DNA of 26,919 nucleotides, taken from Jaapia argillacea MUCL 33604. Lineage: Eukaryota > Basidiomycota > Agaricomycetes > Jaapiales > Jaapiaceae. Location of the stretch: contig KL197709.1 in assembly GCA_000697665.1 (NCBI GenBank), forward strand, positions 63,196-90,114. The letters are read 5' to 3'. The notes under the pieces were generated by a model. The model saw only the letters and a program-made list of their open reading frames with translations. It had not been told where the DNA came from and did no database searches. Both the position numbers and the translations under genes were made by a program. Below, piece after piece: positions 22,043 to 26,919 of this stretch (the stretch's first letter is position 1; each line of letters starts with the position of its first letter).

Positions 22043-22983
22043 ATGGTTCCCACAATCGGAAACCACGGCAGCGCCTTGTCTCGCCGAGAAACCCTCCTCT
22101 CGTTGTCGTCGTTCTCTCCTTCGACGTCTCATGCCCTCCCATCTCCCATCTCGTCCGCGCATCCTTTGGTCCCTCTGACCTATCCCGACTCCTGCCTGTC
22201 GGCGTCTTCTGCTTCGATGTCGGTACCCACCCTCCCATCTCCCGTCTCTTCTGGACAACCTTCGGTGCCTACCTATCCCGATGCCTTTTTTTTGCACGCC
22301 ATGGCTCTGGCCTGTGCAGCACCTGCTACAAGCGGTAGGGAGGCTATGGTGCCCTTATCACCTGCAAATCCCATACAGGTGCAACCGGTTTTGGCACAGG
22401 ATCCAACGCTTCTGGACGAGAGACCAGAGATGCTTGTTGGGGAGCCCAATGGTGCCAGTCTGGTTGTATCGGACACCATCACCACCAATATCAACCATGC
22501 GCTCGGCGCTGAGGTGACGCTGTGGAGGTCAAGGTGCTTGAAGGGTGAAATGGTGAGTTTGAACCATGTTGGACTCGATTTTATGCCTATGCCACAGACT
22601 GACCTCGTTGGATCCAGGACATTCGTCACCTCATGTCCGAGGCTAAGAGGTTTGAGAAGAAGAACGAAAAGCTTGGGGGGACTTTGACTAGGCTGCAACG
22701 TGTGATCAAGTGGGAGAAGGACGTGACGTTGGATCTGTTTCGCCGAATCGGCGACCTCGAAGAGACCGTTGAAGATCTGAAGACCGAGGTCAATGTTGGA
22801 TCTTCTGCCATCGATTCCTTGCGAACGCAGCTAGAATCTGTGACAGATAAATTGGCGGAGGTGACATCGGGACGGGACAGGGTTGAAGAAGATCTGGAGA
22901 TTGAGAAGGCGGACCGCCAGGATGGGTGGGACGAGATGCGACGTTTGAGTGCTGTTTTGAAGGAACACAGAATCAAGTATTGA
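22043..22983 (+). CDS. Ser/Pro-rich coiled-coil protein, 291 aa (gene 2 of a pair)
   Basis: Exon 1 (22043-22552, 170 codons) starts at an ATG in a good context (ACTATGG) and encodes a Ser/Pro-rich, likely disordered region. That region contains an internal duplication: a PSPISSAHPLVPLTYPD-type unit repeated about 32 residues later as PSPVSSGQPSVPTYPD. Intron 22553-22617 (65 nt) has GTGAGT, a CTGAC branch site and CCAG, and is phase 0. Exon 2 (22618-22983) encodes 121 residues rich in Glu, Lys, Arg and Leu with heptad-like pattern, ending in KEHRIKY. Layout and splice position match coiled-coil gene 1 upstream. There is no signal peptide or membrane segment and no recognised family. TATTTAA near 21,960 may be the TATA element. 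Confidence 0.65.
22553..22617 (+). other. Phase-0 intron of coiled-coil gene 2
   Basis: GTGAGT donor, CTGAC branch-like motif 14 nt before the CAG acceptor, 65 nt. Both flanking frames join without a stop. Confidence 0.7.
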
Positions 22984-23599
22984 TGGTTCTGCGGATGAGA
23001 ACCTCATGCTTGCTGATGGGTGGATTTTTCTCAAACGTTTCTTTGCGAGTTTGGTGCAATTAGATATATTTTATGTCCTTGGCTTGCCCACCGTGACCTT
23101 TGTCTTTTATTCGCGCGTGCTTGATCACCGCTTCTGGTGGCGCCCGTTGGCTAACACGTTGTGTTGACTGTTCTCTCAATCTTCTCAAATATCTGTGTAT
23201 AATCTTTTGTTTGGGGGCTACTTTGGCATCTTCGATGCACCGCGATTGACCTGTGCTTAATGTGATCGCTTTACAGCATCACCTTCTCATCTCGGTCCCG
23301 TTCCTACTCCACCCTTCTGCTTTGCTCCTGATATTCTGGCTCTGAATGTGTGCATCTGGTAATTCGAAGCAGCAACGACTCGGAGTCTACGGGACTCTGA
23401 GTTGAATTCTTGGTCCAGTATATGGCACCCCTGATCTGGAGTTTGACTTTGTGCTATCGAATCGACCTCTCCTTCGTCCATACTGGGGACGCTCACATGT
23501 TAGTTGTCCCCTCCTATCACCTTGTGACATCCAACTGATCTCCACTGCACTCTTTTTGAGCTTTACGGGGATTTTTAGACGTCAGTTCAACACGACTGT
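22984..23599. other. 3' flank and spacer before the satellite
   Basis: T-rich sequence after the stop of coiled-coil gene 2 looks like a 3' untranslated region. No gene is seen before the satellite begins; weak resemblance to satellite units may start near 23,480. Confidence 0.35.
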
Positions 23600-25960
23600 G
23601 GTACCTTTTGAAAGTATAAGGTGTGGCATCGAGCGCTTTGGATCATGTGGGCGTCTATAAACGCCCATGCAGTACATGACAGATCTCTGACTGATTGCTC
23701 TACTGCTGGCACATCACACCAATCATTTACATGTAAGTTACGAGTTTTGACCTTGAGCGCCCCGGTTCATGTGAGCGTCTATGAACGCCCATGGGTCCAC
23801 GATAGCTCTCTCCGGTATTGTTCTACTAAGGCACGTGACTATCTTTGCAAGTACAAGTTTTTACCTCGAGCGTTCTGTGTCGTGTGGGCGTCCATGGACG
23901 GCCATGCAATCCACATCAGCTCCCTCCGATCTGGTTCTACCATTTCACGTCAGTATCTTTGCAAGTACGAAATTCGACCTTGAGCTCTCTGGGTCACGCG
24001 GGCGTCCATGAACGCCCGTGCAGTCCACGGCATCTCGCTCTGATATTGTTCTACCATTACACATTAGTATCTTTGTCAAGTACGAGATTCGACCTCAAGC
24101 TCTCTGTGTCGCATGGGCGTCCTTGAACGCCCATACAGTCCACAACAGCTCTCTCCGGTCTCATTCTACCATAGCACATGGGTATCTTTGCAAGTACGAG
24201 ATTCGACCTCAAGCTCTCTGTGTCGCGTGGGCGTCCATGAACGCCCATGCAGTCCACAACTCTCTCTGATTTTGTTCTACCATTGCATGTCAGTATCATT
24301 GTAAGTATGAGTTTTGACCTTGAGTGCTCTGGGTAATGTGGGCGTCTATGAACGCCCATGCAGTCCACGGCTCTCTGATCTTGTTCTACCATTGCACATC
24401 AGTACCATTGCAAGTACGAGTTTCGACCTCAAGCCCTCTGTGTCGTATGGGCGTCTATGAACGCCCATGCAGTCCACAACTCTCTCTGATCTTGTTTCTA
24501 CCATTGCACGTCAGTATCTTTGTTAGTACGAGTTTTGACCTTGAGTGCTCTGGGTAATGTGGGCGTCTATGAACGCCCATGCAGTCCACGGCTCTCTGAA
24601 CTTGTTCTACCATTGCACATCGGTACCCCTGCGAGTACGAGTTTCGACCTCAAGCCCTCTGTGTCGTATGGGCGTCTATGAACGCCCATGCAGTCCACGA
24701 CTCTCTCTGATCTTGTTTCTACCATTGCATGTCAGTATCTTTGTTAGTATGAGTTTTGACCTTGAGTGCTCTGGGTAATGTGGGCGTCTATGAACGCCCA
24801 TGCAGTCCACAGCTCTCTGAACTTGTTCTACCATTGCACATCGGTACCCTTGCGAGTACGAGTTTCGACCTCAAGCTCTCTGTGTCGTATGGGCGTCCGT
24901 GAACGCCCATGCAGTCCACAGCTCTCTCTGATCTTGTTTCTACCATTGCACGTCAGTATCTTTGTAAGTATGAGTTTTGACCTTGAGTGCTTTTGGTAAT
25001 GTGGGTGTCTATGAATGCCCATGCAGTCTACAACAGCTCTCTCCATTCTCATTCTACCATAGCACAGGGGTATCTTTGCAAGTACAAGATTTGACCTGAA
25101 GGTCTCTCTGTCGCGTGGGCGTCCTTGAACGCCCATGCAGCACACGCCTCTCTGATCTTGTTCTTCCATTGCACATCAGTATCTTTGTCAAGTAGGAGTT
25201 TTGACCTCAAGCTGTCTGTGTCGCATGGGCGTCCTTGAACGCCCATGCAGTCCATGACAGCTCTCTCTGATCTTGTTCTACCATTGCACGTCAGTATCTT
25301 TGCAAGTACGAGATTCGACCTCAAGCTCTCTGTGTTGTGTGGGCGTCCATGAACGCCCATGCAGTCCATGGCGCTCTCTGATCTTGTTCTACCGTTGCAC
25401 GTCAGTATCTTTGTAAGTATGAGTTTTGACCTGGAGTGCTTTTGGTAATGTGGGCGTCTATGAATGCCCATGCAGTCCACAACAACTCTCTCCAGTCTCA
25501 TTCTACCATAGCACATGGGTATCTTTGTGAGTGCAAGATTCAACCTCAAGCTCTCTGTGTCACGTGGGCGTCCTTGAACGCCCATACAGTCCACGACAGC
25601 TCTCTCTGATCTTGTTCTACCATTACACGTCAGTATCTTTGCAAGTACGAGTTTCAACCTCAAGCTCTCTGTGTCGTGTAGGTGTCCATGAACGCCCATG
25701 TGGTCCACAGTGGCTCCCTCCAGTCTTGTTCTATCATAGCACATGGGTATCTTTGCAAGTACAATTTTTGACCTCAAGCTCTCTGTGTTGCATGGGCGTC
25801 CACGAACGTCCATGCAGTCCACAGTGTACATTGGCACCTCATTCTGAACAAGCACCAGTTCTGATCTCAAGGTCTCTGATTCATGTGGGTGCCATGAACC
25901 CCTGCATATATGATCTATGCCAACCATCTCAGGTGTTGAATCAGTCCATTGTGCAGACAT
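23600..25960. repeat. Satellite, about 21 units of about 112 bp, each with a conserved hairpin
   Basis: The marker GGGCGTCYATGAACGCCC, or a clear variant, starts at 23649, 23773, 23886, 24000, 24115, 24229, 24340, 24449, 24561, 24670, 24782, 24891, 25003, 25117, 25227, 25341, 25452, 25566, 25680, 25794 and 25887 (last degenerate). Spacing is 109-115 bp apart from the two end units. Each unit has the hairpin, then ATGCAGTCCAC, a CTCTCTGATCTTGTTCTACC block, a GCACRTCAGTATCTTTG block, an AAGTACGAG block and TTTCGACCTCAAGCTCTCTG. Units at both ends are the most diverged, as expected for an array turned over in its centre. Open frames on both strands through it are by-products, because unit lengths are not multiples of three. 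Confidence 0.92.
24340..25002. repeat. 221-bp higher-order dimer, three copies
   Basis: Within the satellite two unit types alternate: one with TTGAGTGCTCTGGGTAATGT before the hairpin, and one with TCAAGCYCTCTGTGTCGTAT. The dimers 24340-24560, 24561-24781 and 24782-25002 are each exactly 221 bp and nearly identical, which points to recent local amplification. Confidence 0.85.
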
Positions 25961-26088
25961 TTACTCCAAGTCCACAATCTCTCTGTACAGCTTGCTGTTT
26001 ACAGGGTGGCCACTCATTGCAACCATAACAAAAGTGTTTCATACACCTAACCCCAGTGGCTGCCTATTTCAGAGCAGTTTACTAATTC

Positions 26089-26145
26089 TAGGGTTAGGGT
26101 TTTAATCTCCTCCTTCACCCTACTTAACCTCATAACCTAACCCTA
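26089..26145. repeat. Short telomere-type motifs in opposite orientation
   Basis: TAGGGTTAGG (26089-26098, continuing into GGTT) is followed 37 bp later by its exact reverse complement CCTAACCCTA (26136-26145), which continues as ACCTAACC. Both match a TTAGGG-type telomere repeat with some degeneration. The tracts are too short to be a chromosome end. Confidence 0.6.
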
Positions 26146-26296
26146 ACCTAACCGGGTGCAGTCCTTGTGTCATGCCGAGATTCGCTCCGGCCTCTGTCCC
26201 TGACGGCTGTGATGGAGAAACGGGTATATCATTCCCGATGGGAATTCTCTCATGGGTACTCCGGGGTTAGTTCGGGCCGGAACCCATGCCAGGTAA

Positions 26297-26304
26297 TATA
26301 AAAG
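26297..26304 (+). promoter_or_regulatory. TATA box TATAAAAG
   Basis: A consensus TATA box stands between two strong hairpins and is followed by C/T-rich sequence at 26,365-26,420. This is typical of a pol II promoter in an LTR or repeat element. Confidence 0.45.
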
Positions 26305-26420
26305 CCTAGAGTAAAGAGTCTGAAGAGATTATCGAAACAGTGCCTACTCTTCGGATAGCCTGTTATTCTTTACTCCTTTCGACTTATCTTGATTTGCTCG
26401 CGCTTCGCGCTCGCTTCCCC

Positions 26421-26435
26421 CCTAACCTAACCCTA
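26421..26435. repeat. Telomere-type tract CCTAACCTAACCCTA
   Basis: A second CCCTAA-like tract lies inside the 692-bp unit, followed by GGG so that CCCTAGGG forms a small palindrome. Confidence 0.55.
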
Positions 26436-26845
26436 GGGCTGCCTTATTTCGCCTGATGCGAACTGATCTTAGTAAACTACTTTTAGTCACCGGCCCCTTC
26501 GGGGGCCGGCCACGGTCATGTGGACTCGGTCTAGACTGGACTCGGCAGCAATGTCGGATTCGGTCCGGTGTTGGGAAGGCTTTGATGCTTCCTAGATCAC
26601 GGGCCCTGTCACCGGCATTGTCGGTTATTATCTTAACCGATGTCGTTCACACACTAACTCTGTTTGGACTGACAGCGTGAATTTCGCCATACGCTTGCGA
26701 CCAATAGCATAAATCACTGACTACTTGTCCCGTAGCAATTATACCTAAAGTAAGACCTGAACGGACGGTCGTGGGGGTTACTGCGCATTCCGGTTTGACC
26801 CATGGTCGGCTGGGTGGCTATGCCTCTGCTTCGCAGACCTATTAC

Positions 26846-26919
26846 GGGTGCAGTCCAGTGTCATGGCAAGATCCGCTCTGCCCGCTGACCGAGTCGGCTG
26901 TGATGGAGAAACGGGTATA
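26846..26919. repeat. Second, truncated copy of the 692-bp unit
   Basis: The 74 bp up to the window end align with 26154-26228. The last 25 bp are identical and the first 11 bp are identical, with substitutions and one small indel between. This shows the unit is tandem or otherwise directly repeated. Confidence 0.8.

Larger units (their letters stand above)
26154..26845. repeat. 692-bp hairpin-rich repeat unit
   Basis: The unit starts with GGGTGCAGTCC right after CCTAACCTAACC and begins again at 26846, where the window ends after 74 bp. Inside are a hairpin ATTCCC-GAT-GGGAAT (26231-26245), a larger stem (26251-26288), a TATA box (26297), a long hairpin just behind it (26309-26375), a further telomere-type tract (26421-26435) and a CCGGCCCC-TTCG-GGGGCCGG hairpin (26490-26509). 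No protein is encoded that I can see. It may be a subtelomeric tandem repeat, an LTR, or the non-coding end of a telomere-associated retroelement. Confidence 0.6.

Noticed and set aside
25049-25960. 303-codon minus-strand open frame through the satellite, with repeated 38-residue units
   Set aside because: Unit lengths (93-115 bp) are mostly not multiples of three, so the frame changes between units. It stays open only because the repeat lacks stops. Shorter repeated plus-strand frames in the same array fail for the same reason.
23600-25960. CRISPR-like array
   Set aside because: The whole 112-bp unit is repeated; there are no unique spacers and the context is eukaryotic.
26089-26153. True chromosome end
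   Set aside because: The TTAGGG-type tracts are only two to three units long, point in both directions and are followed by other sequence.
26319-26350. Hammerhead ribozyme-like core (CTGAAGA, then GAAAC, with AGAG/CTCT as stem I)
   Set aside because: The conserved boxes are present in order and a two-pair stem II is possible. However, stem III cannot form and no proper UH cleavage site precedes stem I. The same bases pair better as a plain hairpin.
1-26919. tRNA genes
   Set aside because: I looked for GGTTCGANNCC-type B boxes on both strands and found no site with a matching A box and cloverleaf.

Overview
The window looks like part of the nuclear genome of a filamentous basidiomycete, most likely an Agaricomycete. 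The evidence is short GT-AG introns of about 45-65 nt with CTGAC or CTAAT branch-like motifs, TTAGGG-type telomeric motifs, and two genes that I recognise from memory (not by search) as resembling large multi-copy families of hypothetical proteins in mushroom genomes. There are no bacterial operons, no rRNA and no tRNA that I can support. The region is gene-poor and repeat-rich and resembles accessory or subtelomeric DNA.

Left part (1-9,000). The 3' end of a spliced gene runs off the left edge (28-769, +). Two clusters of a 15-bp inverted repeat, AGTGC-N5-GCACT, lie near 1,137-1,292 and 8,272-8,506. Between them are about 7 kb without a convincing intact gene: a purine-rich top strand (about 3.1-6.0 kb), a TAGCNG microsatellite, and possible coding remnants at 7,412-8,214.

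Middle (9,066-14,017). A broken plus-strand gene copy (9,066 to about 11,080) with frame changes and in-frame stops faces, tail to tail, an apparently intact three-exon minus-strand gene of 874 codons (11,270-14,017). Both introns of the latter restore one continuous frame.

14-20 kb is mostly non-coding or degenerate. It holds a few low-confidence coding remnants (14,913-15,194 minus, 16,490-16,980 minus, 18,591-18,912 plus) and a possible LTR scrap near 19,000.

20.4-23.0 kb carries two tandem plus-strand genes with the same layout: a low-complexity Ser/Pro-rich first exon, one short phase-0 intron, and a coiled-coil second exon. A long near-palindrome (21,885-21,912) sits in the second gene's upstream region.

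Right part (23.6 kb to the end). About 21 copies of a roughly 112-bp satellite each carry a GGGCGT...ACGCCC hairpin; in the middle they are organised as 221-bp dimers. This is followed by short telomeric motifs in opposite orientations and then a hairpin-rich unit that begins to repeat after about 692 bp, cut by the window edge. This right end is the most unusual part of the window and looks like a subtelomeric or retroelement-derived array.
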